64,000 nt of DNA, from assembly GCA_016788635.1 (NCBI GenBank), contig JAEUSU010000007.1, positions 95,870 through 159,869 on the forward strand, written 5' to 3'. The notes under the pieces were generated by a model. That model saw only the letters and a program-made list of their open reading frames with translations, ran no database searches and had not been told where the DNA came from. Below, in pieces: positions 32,665-41,405 of this stretch (position 1 is its first letter; every line of letters begins with the position of its first letter). This DNA comes from Flavobacteriales bacterium (GTDB taxonomy: Bacteria > Bacteroidota > Bacteroidia > Flavobacteriales_F > PHOS-HE28). The position numbers and the translations under genes were made by a program.

Positions 32665-35202
32665 TCAGAGCTCTCCAATATCGATGCCGATCGTGAAATG
32701 GAACTGGCTTTTGGCCATTCCCGGGCGTGTGGGTACGTCATCGAAACGCCAGCCATAGTCAAGCCCCATGGGCCCGAACATGGGGAGGAACAAACGCAGG
32801 CCCACACCTGCGGACCGGTACAGCTTGAAGGGGTCGAAGCGCTCGGCCAGTTCCCATGACCGGCCGGCCTCCACGAAGGTGAGCGCAAAAATGGTGGCGC
32901 TCGGGTTCAGGGAAACAGGGAAGCGGAGCTCGGTGGTGTACTTGCTGATGAAGAAGTCACCCGTGTTGCCGCTCAGCGACAGGTCGTCGTAGCCGCGCAG
33001 GGCCACGATCTCCCGCCCGTCCAGTTGGAAGCCGGTGAGGCCGCTACCGCCGAGGTAGAAGCGCTCGAAGGGGCTGTTGCCCACGCGCGCGCTGTAGCGC
33101 CCCAGGAAGCCGAAGCCCACGCGCGCCATCACCACCAGGTCGTGGCCGGTCTTCGAGCGGGTAAGGCGGTTGTACCAATGGGTGGTGAATTTCCACTTGT
33201 GGAACTCCACCCAGTTGTACCGTGTGTCCGGCGGCTCGCTCGCGAAGTCGCGGCCGGGTTGGAAGGCGGAGAACGGTGGGGTGGCTTTTACGGAGAAGGT
33301 CACGTCAGATCCGCCCTTGTACCAAAAGAAGCCATCCAGTGAGTTGCGCGAGAATTGCAACTGGTAGGAGAGCACTTTGCTCGTTCCATTGGTGTAGCCG
33401 AACAAACCGCTGGCGGAAGACACCCAATTGTTGAGCTCATAGATCTGGAAGTTGACCGCCTGCCGCAGGATGAAATAGTCATCCGGCCAGGTCAGGCGCT
33501 TGCCCAGGCCCACGGTAATGCCGGTGATGAGCAGGGATTGACGCAGGGGGTTGGAGATCCGGCCGACATCCGTGTTGATGTACCGGCTGGCACCATTGGT
33601 CTGTACACTGTGGTAGGCGGAGAGGCTGAGGGAGTTCGGTTTTCGGCCGCCCAGCCAGGGCTCCACGAAGGAAACGCTGTAGGACTGGAAGTTGGGGCCG
33701 TTGGTCTGTGCGCGCAAATTCAAGGTCTGGCCATCACCTGAAGGCAGCGGTGTCCAGGCATCCTTCTTGAAGAAGTTGCGCACACTGAAATTGGTGAAGG
33801 AAAGGCCCAGCGTGAGCACCAGACGCCCTGCACCGTAGCCTCCGCTGAGCTCCAGGCGGTCGCTGGGTTTCTCTTCCACGGTGTATTCCAGGTCCACCGC
33901 GCCGGTGCGTGCGTCCTGTATGGGGTTCACGCCCATCTTCTCGGGGTCGAAATAGCCGAGCTGCACCAGTTCGCGCTGGGTGCGTATGATGTCGCTGCGG
34001 TTGAAGAGCTGGCCGGGCTTGGTGCGGACCTCTCTGCGCACCACATGCTCGTTGGTCTTCGAGTTGCCCTTGATGATCACATTCCGGATCCGGTACTGTT
34101 TGCCTTCGCGGATGCGGATCTCCAGGTCGATGCTGTCACCATCCGCGTACTCGATCAGCTCGGGGTAGAAGCTCAGGTACCCATCATCCATGTAAAGCGA
34201 ACTGATGTCGCGCCCGCTCTGGTTCATGTACAAGCGGCTTTCCAGCAGCTGCTTGTTGTAAATATCACCCCGCTGGATGTTGAGGATGTCCTCCAGCACG
34301 GCATCGCTGTGCTTGGTGTTGCCGGTGAAGCTGATCTGGCGGAAGAAGAACTGCTGCCCTTCCTCCACGGTGATCTCCACGCGCACCTTGTCATTGGTAA
34401 CGAAGAACACGGTGTCGTTCAGGATGGCGGCGTTGCGGTAGCCCTTCTCGTTGAAGACATCCAGCACCTTCATCTTGTCCGCGCGGTAATCCTTGGGTAT
34501 GAACTTGCTGCTGCCGAACAGGTTGTAGGCGCGTTTGCGCCGGGTCTTCTTCATGGCACCCCTGAGCTTGGCACTGCTCACATGCTCATTGCCGAAGAAC
34601 TCCACATCCCTGATCCGTACGCGAGGGCCACGCTCCACATGGATGAGCAGCATCACACTGTTGTCCAGCAGGCTGTCGCTGGAGAGCTGCTCCATGCGCG
34701 CATCAGCCTTCAGGTAGCCTTTGTCCACATAGTACTTCCGAACGGTCTGCCGGGCGCTCTCCAGCAGTGCGGGATTCACCTGCTGGCCACGCACAAGGCC
34801 GGCGTTCTCACGCAACTTTTCCTCTTCGCTCTTGGATACGCCACGGAAACCGAACTTGGAGATCTGCGGGTTCTCCTGCACGATGATGTGCAGGAAGATG
34901 ACGTTGCCGCGGATCTCAGCCATCTCGATCCGCACGTCGCTGAAGAGGCGTTGTTTCCAGATGTTGCGGATGGCCTGGGTGATGCGCTCACCGGGCACGG
35001 TGATGCGGTCGCCGATGCGCAGCCCGCTGAAGAGCTTCACGGCATTGGGGTCGCGGGTGCGCACACCGCTCACCGTAATGCCCCCGATCTCGTACTCACG
35101 GCTGTAGGTGTGGTCCATCACGGGGCCGCCGGGCTCCTGTGCGCGCACAATACATATCGGAAGCAGGCCGAGAAGGCCCAGCAGAAGCCGGCGGACGATC
35201 AT
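32665..35202 (-). CDS. bamA: Outer-membrane protein assembly factor BamA
   Basis: 845 residues. It has a signal peptide (RRLLLGLLGLLPICIVRAQ), five POTRA domains (about 38-430; EIGGITVSGVRTRDPNAV, IQRGDIYNKQLLESRLYMNQ, RNVIIKGNSKTNEHVVRREV) and a 16-strand barrel (about 440-845). The conserved barrel-loop motif is present as ALRGYDDLSL, and it ends with a short acidic tail (GIDIGEL). It folds and inserts outer-membrane barrels. The gene overlaps uppS by four bases and is followed by two OmpH chaperones, an arrangement conserved in Bacteroidota. Confidence 0.97.
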   Translation of the reverse strand: MIVRRLLLGLLGLLPICIVRAQEPGGPVMDHTYSREYEIGGITVSGVRTRDPNAVKLFSGLRIGDRITVPGERITQAIRNIWKQRLFSDVRIEMAEIRGNVIFLHIIVQENPQISKFGFRGVSKSEEEKLRENAGLVRGQQVNPALLESARQTVRKYYVDKGYLKADARMEQLSSDSLLDNSVMLLIHVERGPRVRIRDVEFFGNEHVSSAKLRGAMKKTRRKRAYNLFGSSKFIPKDYRADKMKVLDVFNEKGYRNAAILNDTVFFVTNDKVRVEITVEEGQQFFFRQISFTGNTKHSDAVLEDILNIQRGDIYNKQLLESRLYMNQSGRDISSLYMDDGYLSFYPELIEYADGDSIDLEIRIREGKQYRIRNVIIKGNSKTNEHVVRREVRTKPGQLFNRSDIIRTQRELVQLGYFDPEKMGVNPIQDARTGAVDLEYTVEEKPSDRLELSGGYGAGRLVLTLGLSFTNFSVRNFFKKDAWTPLPSGDGQTLNLRAQTNGPNFQSYSVSFVEPWLGGRKPNSLSLSAYHSVQTNGASRYINTDVGRISNPLRQSLLITGITVGLGKRLTWPDDYFILRQAVNFQIYELNNWVSSASGLFGYTNGTSKVLSYQLQFSRNSLDGFFWYKGGSDVTFSVKATPPFSAFQPGRDFASEPPDTRYNWVEFHKWKFTTHWYNRLTRSKTGHDLVVMARVGFGFLGRYSARVGNSPFERFYLGGSGLTGFQLDGREIVALRGYDDLSLSGNTGDFFISKYTTELRFPVSLNPSATIFALTFVEAGRSWELAERFDPFKLYRSAGVGLRLFLPMFGPMGLDYGWRFDDVPTRPGMAKSQFHFTIGIDIGEL

Positions 35203-35957
35203 GCCTTCACCTGTTCGCTCACGAGGCCGAAGCGGCGCTCCCGTTGCTGGTAATCAAGGATGGCACGGTAGAGGTCCGCACGCGTAAAATCAGGCCAGAG
35301 GGTGTCCGTGAACCAGAGCTCGGCGTAGGCGATCTGCCACAATAGGAAGTTGCTGATGCGCCGCTCGCCGCTGGTGCGGATCAGCAGCTCCGGGTCCGGC
35401 AAGCCGGCAGTGGCCAGCCGCGCGGCCACAGCAGACTCGTCCACGTCCGCAGCGCTCAGGAGGCCATGCTGCACGTCCTCAGCCATGCGCCGTGCCATGC
35501 GCATCAGTTCCCAGCGCGCGCTGTAGCTCAGCGCCAGCGTCAGGGTGATGCGGTCGTTGCCCGCCGTGCTGGCCATGGCCTCACGCAACAAGCGCAGGCA
35601 GTCGGGAGGCAGTTTGTCCAGGTCGCCAATGGCGTTCAGCCGGACGCGGTTCTCGTTCAAGCTGTCCAGTTCGCTGGTAAGGGTGCGCACCAGCAGGTCC
35701 ATCAACGCTTCCACCTCCGCTTGCGGCCGGTTCCAGTTCTCCGTGCTGAAGGCATACAGGGTCAGGTACTTCACGCCGACCTCCCCAGCACCCGTGAGCG
35801 TTTCTCGCACGGCGTTCACCCCGTTGGCATGGCCCATCATGCGGTGTTCGCCATGGCGTTCGGCCCAGCGCCCGTTGCCGTCCATGATCACCGCCACGTG
35901 GCGGGGTACGCGCGCGGCATCAATGGCCAGGCGGAGCGCGTCGTGTTCGGAAGCCAT
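35199..35957 (-). CDS. uppS: Isoprenyl transferase (undecaprenyl diphosphate synthase)
   Basis: 252 residues from the ATG at 35957, the usual length; a longer frame from 36023 overlaps the upstream gene and is rejected. Motifs: VAVIMDGNGRWAERHGEHR (catalytic Asp26), YLTLYAFSTENWNRP, LLIRTSGERRISNFLLWQ and ELWFTDTLWPDF. It extends farnesyl diphosphate with isopentenyl diphosphate to the C55 lipid carrier for peptidoglycan and O-antigen. It sits between the PorG-like gene and bamA, and its last codons overlap the bamA start. Confidence 0.97.
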   Translation of the reverse strand: MASEHDALRLAIDAARVPRHVAVIMDGNGRWAERHGEHRMMGHANGVNAVRETLTGAGEVGVKYLTLYAFSTENWNRPQAEVEALMDLLVRTLTSELDSLNENRVRLNAIGDLDKLPPDCLRLLREAMASTAGNDRITLTLALSYSARWELMRMARRMAEDVQHGLLSAADVDESAVAARLATAGLPDPELLIRTSGERRISNFLLWQIAYAELWFTDTLWPDFTRADLYRAILDYQQRERRFGLVSEQVKA

Positions 35958-35970
35958 GGAAGGACCGGGG

Positions 35971-36804
35971 TCAGCGTTTGCGGTTGAACAGGGCGTCACA
36001 CTCCTGGAAGCGGTTGCCCACAAGCACGGTGAGGGTGAATCCTGTGTACTGGTACCAGTCGCGTGTGTTGATGTTGCCCCGCGCCCGGCCGGTGTTGAAG
36101 CCGGTGGTACGTAACTCGCTCCGGTCCGCCAGTTGTGCCGCCAGGGGACCGTTCTCCAGGGTGAGCTTGTCGTTGTCCACGTACCGGCCGCTCACATCAT
36201 CGATGTAGTCGGTGTAGGTGCGCCGCAGGCCCCACTCCAATTGCAGGTCCACCCGGTTGAAGTTGAACTTCAGGCCCGCGCCGAAAGGCAGACAGATCTG
36301 GTCCAGTTTGTAGGCCTTCGGCCCGCCGGATGTGCCCTGGCCCTCGGTACCCAGGGGTTGCAGTTCATACCAGGTATCGTTGAGCTGGGCCTTGGGGTTG
36401 ATCCTGTAATACGCGAGCCCACCGAATACGAAGGGTGTCCAGGTGCGGGCATCCTTGTCCCGTACACGGTACTTGAAGAAGTTGATCTCCAACAACGCGC
36501 TCAACTCGAACACCCGGGACCTGAAGTGCAGGTTCCGGATCAACTGAAGGGTGTCCGGCGAGTCGCTGTCATAGGCTTGAAGGGTGCCATAGAGGCCTTG
36601 AATGCGCAGGGCATAACGGCTGTCGAAGTTGTAGCGGTAGAGCACACCCGCAGCGAATTTGGTGTCCTTGGGGTAGTGCTTGCCCGGGTTCAGGTCCCCG
36701 ATGTAGTACATGACACCCGCCGTCAGGCCAAGCTCACTCTGTTGAGCCCGCAACCCCGTGAGCGGCAGGAGCATGAACAGAAAATAATGGAGCGACGGAC
36801 GCAT
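35971..36804 (-). CDS. porG: PorG-like (DUF6089) T9SS outer-membrane barrel protein
   Basis: 277 residues. Signal peptide (FLFMLLPLTGLRAQ), then QSELGLTAGVMYYIGDLNPG, a hallmark start of DUF6089 barrels, LYRYNFDSRYALRIQGLYG, FVFGGLAYYRINPKAQLN and DQICLPFGAGLKFNFNRV. PorG of the T9SS belongs to this family and contacts the PorK/PorN ring at the outer membrane; in Porphyromonas the gene lies next to uppS and bamA as here. The symbol rests on family plus gene order. Thirteen bases separate it from uppS. Confidence 0.8.
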   Translation of the reverse strand: MRPSLHYFLFMLLPLTGLRAQQSELGLTAGVMYYIGDLNPGKHYPKDTKFAAGVLYRYNFDSRYALRIQGLYGTLQAYDSDSPDTLQLIRNLHFRSRVFELSALLEINFFKYRVRDKDARTWTPFVFGGLAYYRINPKAQLNDTWYELQPLGTEGQGTSGGPKAYKLDQICLPFGAGLKFNFNRVDLQLEWGLRRTYTDYIDDVSGRYVDNDKLTLENGPLAAQLADRSELRTTGFNTGRARGNINTRDWYQYTGFTLTVLVGNRFQECDALFNRKR

Positions 36805-36857
36805 CGGGCGGTGAACGGATGACCGGCCTGCTTGGTATGCTCCCGGTCTTCGGGGGC

Positions 36858-36865
36858 CGAAATTA
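36858..36865 (-). promoter_or_regulatory. Putative -7 box TAATTTCG upstream of porG
   Basis: The minus strand reads TAATTTCG, 53 bases upstream of the PorG-like ATG. It overlaps the last codons of nadK. Same octamer as upstream of ompH and pdxJ. Confidence 0.4.
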
Positions 36866-37759
36866 GTCGTTACCCCCGATGGGGCCGGGGCCGGACCGGA
36901 TATCCATGCCCCAGGCCAGTTTGGCCCGCAGGGTATCCAGCAGGTCGAAGCCGGCCATGCGCACCAGGCGTGCGGTGTAGGGGGCCCTGCGGATGACCAG
37001 GTCCGAGCGGTCGTTCAAGGTCATGCCGCGTGAGTCCAGGTTCACCAGGTAGTTGTCGCTGCGTGTTTCCACCTGCAGGCGCACCTCCACGTGATCGGGG
37101 ATCACAAAAGGCCGCACGTTCAGGTTATGCGGAGAGATGGGGGTGATGACCAGGGTGCGGCTGGAAGGGTCCACCAGGGGCCCGCCGCAACTCAGGGAGT
37201 AGGCGGTGGAGCCTGTGGGCGTGGCCACAATGAGGCCGTCCGCCCAATAGGTGTTTAAAAAACGGCCATTCAGGTGCGCGTGCAGGGTGATCATGCTGGA
37301 GGTGTCGCGCTTGTGCACGCTGATCTCATTCAGGGCGAAGTTCATTTCGCCAAAGGGCTGGCCTTCATTCACCAGTTCCACCAGGCTCCGTTCCTCCAAG
37401 GTGAAACCACCCTGGGCCAAGGCGGCCAAAGCGGCCTTCGCGTTCTCCAGGTGCACGCTGGAAAGGAAACCCAGGCGGCCCAGGTTGATGCCCAGCACGG
37501 GAAGGCCTGCGCGGCCCACCCAGGCCACCGTGTCCAGCAGCGCGCCATCACCACCCAGGCTGATGGCCATGCTGAGGCCCTGGTCCTGTCGGAGGTCCAC
37601 CAAGGAGTGCGCACTGCCCGCATCCATCCTGGCCATCCATGCGGCAAAGGGCTCGTGCAGGTACACCCTCAGGCCGCAGGCGTCCATTTCCGCCAACAGG
37701 CTGGTAACCACCTGCGCCATGTGTGGAGGCATGTCACGGCCAAAAACACCAACGCGCAT
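36863..37759 (-). CDS. nadK: NAD kinase
   Basis: 298 residues. It phosphorylates NAD to NADP in the cytoplasm. The GGDG signature is at residues 69-72 (AISLGGDGALLDTVAWVGRA). The second conserved block is ALNEISVHKRDTSSMITL, and ADGLIVATPTGSTAYSLSCG binds NAD. Length is normal. It lies between the POTRA/barrel protein (five bases upstream) and porG (about 60 bases downstream), a Bacteroidota-type arrangement. Confidence 0.96.
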   Translation of the reverse strand: MRVGVFGRDMPPHMAQVVTSLLAEMDACGLRVYLHEPFAAWMARMDAGSAHSLVDLRQDQGLSMAISLGGDGALLDTVAWVGRAGLPVLGINLGRLGFLSSVHLENAKAALAALAQGGFTLEERSLVELVNEGQPFGEMNFALNEISVHKRDTSSMITLHAHLNGRFLNTYWADGLIVATPTGSTAYSLSCGGPLVDPSSRTLVITPISPHNLNVRPFVIPDHVEVRLQVETRSDNYLVNLDSRGMTLNDRSDLVIRRAPYTARLVRMAGFDLLDTLRAKLAWGMDIRSGPGPIGGND

Positions 37760-37764
37760 CTCGT

Positions 37765-39177
37765 TCAGAAGGGTTGCGTGAAATGTAGGAACAAACCCCC
37801 CTCACCCAAGCCATTGAGACTGTACTCCAGCCGGAACACCTGATCGTAGCTGGTCACCAGGTTGAGGCCTGTGCCGCCACCCACGAGCCAGCTGTTGGCC
37901 AGGGGGTTCGCGGCGGCATACTGCCGGTCGCGCACATAGCCCACGTCGGCAAAGAAGTTCAGGTACAACGCCACGTAAAGCGTGCGGAACGCCTCCATGG
38001 GCACAGGCTCCACATAGTACTCGCGGGGCTTGATGAGCTGGAAAAGAAAATTCGCCTTGCCCAGCGCGAAGTCCTGCCCATCCACCACATAGTATTCATA
38101 GCCTCGGACGAAGTTGCCATAGCCGAGACCTTCCTGCACGAAGTAGGGGGTGAACGGCCCGATGGTGGCCTTGCCACTGAGGCTGCCGGCGAACGTGGTG
38201 CGCTCCCCGGTGCGCCACCAGCGGCGTACGGCGGCGTACAGCTTCGTGATGTCCGGGTCAATGCCACCCCGGTTGCCCAGCCCGATGCGGTCCACCTTCA
38301 CCTCGAGGTAATGCCCCCGGTGCGCGAAGAAGCGTGAGTCGCGTGTGTCCCAGATGAACGTGTAGCCCAGGCCGGCGAAGGTGCTGCTGGTGGCGCCCGC
38401 ACCAAAATAGTCCGGCGCACGCAGGGCCACGGAATCCACGACCTCGGCATCCACAAGAGCCAGGCGGATCGCATGCCTGACGTCGTGCCTTCGGCGAAAG
38501 CCCAGCTCGGCATCCGCCATTTTCACGATGCGCGCGTTGCCATCCACCGGAAGGTGGAAGATGCGCTCGCCCTCCACCGTGGCGATGGTGACCTCCGCCT
38601 GTTCGCTCCAGCTGCCGCCCACGCTCAGGCTCCAGCGTCCGCGGCGGTCCAGGTAAGGCACTTTGTAGCGCAGGGCATACTGGCGCGTGTAACCGAACTG
38701 CAGCTTCAGGTACACGGTCTCGTTCATGCCGCGGAAGTTGAACTGGTTCAGGTAGAGGCCCCAGTTCAGCCGGCTCAGGTCCATGAAACGGAGGAACTGG
38801 TTGAAGTTGGGATCGGCCAGTTGCAGGATGGGCGCGGGCCACAGGTACCATCGCTCGCCGACACGCACTTCGATCAGCACCTCCTCCGGGGTGATGTACA
38901 CCGGCAGGAGCAGCACGGTATTGAAAAGGCTCGTATTGCGCAGGTTCTGCTCGCTGCGAGCCAGCCGTTTGTACAGGTCATCGGCGGTCACGGTATCACC
39001 TTCGGCAAGGGTCATCTCACGATGGATCACGCGTTCCTTCGTCACCCGGTTGCCGCTGATCACCACACCGATCACACGGTACGGGCCTGCGGGTGCGGGC
39101 ACCGGACCATCCTGTCCACAAAGTACGAGAGGGCCCAACAGCAGACAGAACAGCAGTACAGGCCGGAGCCAGTGCAT
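37765..39177 (-). CDS. BamA/TamA-type outer-membrane protein with one POTRA domain
   Basis: 470 residues from the ATG at 39177, giving a signal peptide (LRPVLLFCLLLGPLVLCGQ); upstream ATGs add a non-hydrophobic leader. A single POTRA-like domain (about 35-115; RVIGVVISGNRVTKERVIHR, LFNTVLLLPVYI) precedes a barrel (about 150-470) with FVRGYEYYVVDGQDFALGKA, where the RGYEY block corresponds to the RGY/F loop of Omp85 proteins. It ends FLHFTQPF, with a C-terminal aromatic. It is much shorter than BamA, so it is a separate Omp85-superfamily protein; its client is unknown. It lies between the CBS-domain gene and nadK. Confidence 0.85.
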   Translation of the reverse strand: MHWLRPVLLFCLLLGPLVLCGQDGPVPAPAGPYRVIGVVISGNRVTKERVIHREMTLAEGDTVTADDLYKRLARSEQNLRNTSLFNTVLLLPVYITPEEVLIEVRVGERWYLWPAPILQLADPNFNQFLRFMDLSRLNWGLYLNQFNFRGMNETVYLKLQFGYTRQYALRYKVPYLDRRGRWSLSVGGSWSEQAEVTIATVEGERIFHLPVDGNARIVKMADAELGFRRRHDVRHAIRLALVDAEVVDSVALRAPDYFGAGATSSTFAGLGYTFIWDTRDSRFFAHRGHYLEVKVDRIGLGNRGGIDPDITKLYAAVRRWWRTGERTTFAGSLSGKATIGPFTPYFVQEGLGYGNFVRGYEYYVVDGQDFALGKANFLFQLIKPREYYVEPVPMEAFRTLYVALYLNFFADVGYVRDRQYAAANPLANSWLVGGGTGLNLVTSYDQVFRLEYSLNGLGEGGLFLHFTQPF

Positions 39178-39193
39178 GGTCCGTGCGCCGGGA

Positions 39194-39856
39194 TCAACCG
39201 TTGATGTAGCGCATGAGCTCGTCGTAGCGCCCGCGCAGCCCATCGTGGAAGGTGGAGCGTTGGTAGGTTGAGCGCACGGTGTATTCGTAGCGCTCAAAGG
39301 TCTGCAGGATGCCGCTGATGTCCTCGCGGTTGATCTTCAGGGTGACCTCGATGCGGTTGGTTCCCGGGGACGTGTGGCTGTAAACGCTCAAGAGTTTGCC
39401 ATCATTGCCTTCCACAATGCGGGCGATCTCCTGAAGGGAATAATCGTTCACGTTCATCTCCAGCACCACCACACTCCCTGGTTCGTGGATGTTCACCACT
39501 TCGGCCAGGCGGCGCAGGGCCACATGTTCACTTACCGCACCCTGGTACGCGCCGTTCATGTCCAGCACAGGCAAAATGGTCAGCCCGCGTTCATCCATCA
39601 CCTTCATCACCGCATAGATGTGCTCGCCGTCACGCACGAAGGGTACTTCCACGCTGGCCATGGCGGAAGCCACAAGGGCGCGGGGCTCTGATAGTTCACC
39701 GAGGTCCTGATCACGCACCAGTCCCACCAGGCGCCCCTTGTCCACCACCGGAAGTTCGGACACCTTGAACTCCTCCATCCAATCCAGCGCACGCGCCACG
39801 GTGTCCTCCGGGCGCAGGTGCGGAATGTCGCGGGCGATCAGATCGGAGGCGTGCAT
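39194..39856 (-). CDS. CBS-domain protein
   Basis: 220 residues. A tandem CBS pair fills roughly residues 1-125 (VARALDWMEEFKVSELPVVD, LVGLVRDQDLGE, AVMKVMDERGLTILPVLD). The C-terminal part (MNVNDYSLQEIARIVEGNDG) resembles an ACT-like regulatory fold. Such proteins sense adenine nucleotides or other ligands; the partner is unknown. It is cytoplasmic. It begins the minus-strand run, 16 bases before the POTRA/barrel gene, and diverges from pdxJ. Confidence 0.9.
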   Translation of the reverse strand: MHASDLIARDIPHLRPEDTVARALDWMEEFKVSELPVVDKGRLVGLVRDQDLGELSEPRALVASAMASVEVPFVRDGEHIYAVMKVMDERGLTILPVLDMNGAYQGAVSEHVALRRLAEVVNIHEPGSVVVLEMNVNDYSLQEIARIVEGNDGKLLSVYSHTSPGTNRIEVTLKINREDISGILQTFERYEYTVRSTYQRSTFHDGLRGRYDELMRYING

Positions 39857-39888
39857 GGGTGGGAGGTTTCCGGCGCTGTGGCCGCGTG

Positions 39889-39896
39889 TAATTTCG
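39889..39896 (+). promoter_or_regulatory. Putative -7 box TAATTTCG for pdxJ
   Basis: TAATTTCG lies 34 bases before the GTG at 39931 and seven bases before an in-frame GTG at 39904. If transcripts are leaderless, as at other genes here, the 39904 start would deserve a check. Confidence 0.4.
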
Positions 39897-39930
39897 GCGG
39901 CCCGTGGGGGCCAAAGTAAACGGACACAAC

Positions 39931-40644
39931 GTGACGCGCCTCAGTGTGAACATCAACAAGCTGGCCACCCTGCGCAATGCAAGGGGTGGGGAAGTGCCCG
40001 ATGTGTGTGCCTGGGCGGTGGAGATCCAGCGCTTTGGCGCCCATGGCATCACCGTTCATCCCCGGCCGGATGAACGCCACATCCGCCGGTCGGACGTGTT
40101 CGCCCTGCGGCCACTGGTCACCACCGAGTTCAACATGGAGGGCTATCCCTCCCCGGAGTTCATGGCCCTGGTGAAGGAGGTGCGTCCCGAGCAGGTCACC
40201 CTCGTGCCGGACCCGCCAGGGGTGCTCACCAGCGACAGTGGCTGGGATGCCCGGGACCGGAAGACCTTTCTGAAGGGCGTGTTGAAGGAGTTGAAGGATG
40301 AGGGGGTCCGCACCTCCATCTTCATGGGTACCGACCTGGAGCAGATCGGCCATGCGGCGGATACCGGCACCGACCGGATCGAACTTTACACAGGTCCATT
40401 TGCGCATCAATTTCCGGTCGATCGCGCACAGGCGGTGGAGCCCTTTGTGCGGGCTGGGGAGCACGCCGCTGCCTTGGGGCTCGGGCTCAACGCCGGCCAC
40501 GACCTGGACCTGCACAACCTGGCGTGGTTCGTTCAGCATGTCCCCATGGTGCTGGAGGTGTCCATTGGCCACGCATTGATCAGCGACGCCTTGCGCTTCG
40601 GCATGGAGAACACAGTGGCCCTGTACCTGCGCGAACTTCGTTGA
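39931..40644 (+). CDS. pdxJ: Pyridoxine 5'-phosphate synthase
   Basis: 237 residues from the GTG at 39931, where the family's usual opening appears (TRLSVNINKLATLRNARGG). It condenses 1-deoxyxylulose 5-phosphate with 3-amino-2-oxopropyl phosphate to pyridoxine 5'-phosphate, a TIM-barrel enzyme. Motifs: FGAHGITVHPRPDERHIRRS (catalytic His), VTTEFNMEGYPS, QVTLVPDPPGVLTSDSGWD and GLGLNAGHDLDLHNL. An in-frame GTG at 39904 would add nine residues. It is followed two bases later by an alpha/beta hydrolase. Confidence 0.96.
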   Translation: MTRLSVNINKLATLRNARGGEVPDVCAWAVEIQRFGAHGITVHPRPDERHIRRSDVFALRPLVTTEFNMEGYPSPEFMALVKEVRPEQVTLVPDPPGVLTSDSGWDARDRKTFLKGVLKELKDEGVRTSIFMGTDLEQIGHAADTGTDRIELYTGPFAHQFPVDRAQAVEPFVRAGEHAAALGLGLNAGHDLDLHNLAWFVQHVPMVLEVSIGHALISDALRFGMENTVALYLRELR

Positions 40645-40646
40645 CC

Positions 40647-41405
40647 ATGCACCTGTTCCATCGCCGCATGGGCCAGGGCCCGCCGATCGTCATCCTGCAT
40701 GGTCTCTTCGGCAGCAGTGACAACTGGGGCAGCCTGGCACGCGACCTTTCCAATGATCATGAAGTGGTGTTGGTGGATGCGCGTGACCACGGCCGTTCAC
40801 CCCACACGGACCGCATCACCTATCCGTTGATGGCGGATGACCTGTTCGAGCTGCTGGCAGAACTGGACCTGCGCGACATCGTGCTGGTGGGACACAGCAT
40901 GGGTGGCAAGACCGCGATGACCTTCACCCAGCAACATCCGCAGTTGGTGCGCGAGCTGGTGGTCGTGGACATCGGTCCGCGCGAGTACACCATCAGCTAC
41001 CATGCGGCGGTGGTGGAAGCCCTCTCGCGCATCGACCTCACCACCGCCACCACACGATCCGAGGTGGAAGCGCACATGGCACGGTACGTGAAGGAGCCGG
41101 GCATGGTGCAGTTCCTCATGAAGAGCCTTTACTGGCAGGAGCCAGGTGAGCTGGCCTGGCGCTTCAATGTGCCGGTACTTGCCCGCCACATGGGCGACAT
41201 TCTGGGTGCCATCCCACCAGGCCGCGTGACGGTTCCCACGCTGTTCATCCAGGGAGGGCGCAGCGATTACATCACACGCGAGGACTTCCCTGCGATCCGC
41301 GAACAATTCTCCAACTGCCGCATCGAGGAGATACCCTTCGCCGGCCATTGGGTGCACGCGCAAGCACCGGATGAGGTGCTGGCCCTGATCCGTTCCGTGG
41401 CATGA
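40647..41405 (+). CDS. Alpha/beta hydrolase (YbfF-like esterase)
   Basis: 252 residues. Motifs: ILHGLFGSSDNWGSLARDLS (oxyanion region), LVDARDHGRSPHT, the nucleophile elbow VLVGHSMGGKTAM with Ser, and near the end FAGHWVHAQAPDEV with the catalytic His. The motif set matches the YbfF/abhydrolase-11 group of small cytoplasmic esterases; the substrate is unknown. The ATG at 40647 follows pdxJ by two bases, and its stop overlaps the next start by four bases. Confidence 0.92.
   Translation: MHLFHRRMGQGPPIVILHGLFGSSDNWGSLARDLSNDHEVVLVDARDHGRSPHTDRITYPLMADDLFELLAELDLRDIVLVGHSMGGKTAMTFTQQHPQLVRELVVVDIGPREYTISYHAAVVEALSRIDLTTATTRSEVEAHMARYVKEPGMVQFLMKSLYWQEPGELAWRFNVPVLARHMGDILGAIPPGRVTVPTLFIQGGRSDYITREDFPAIREQFSNCRIEEIPFAGHWVHAQAPDEVLALIRSVA

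Noticed and set aside
39904..39930. Start of pdxJ at the GTG at 39904
   Set aside because: The family's usual opening (TRLSVNINK) begins at 39931. The earlier start stays possible because it lies close to the promoter-like box.
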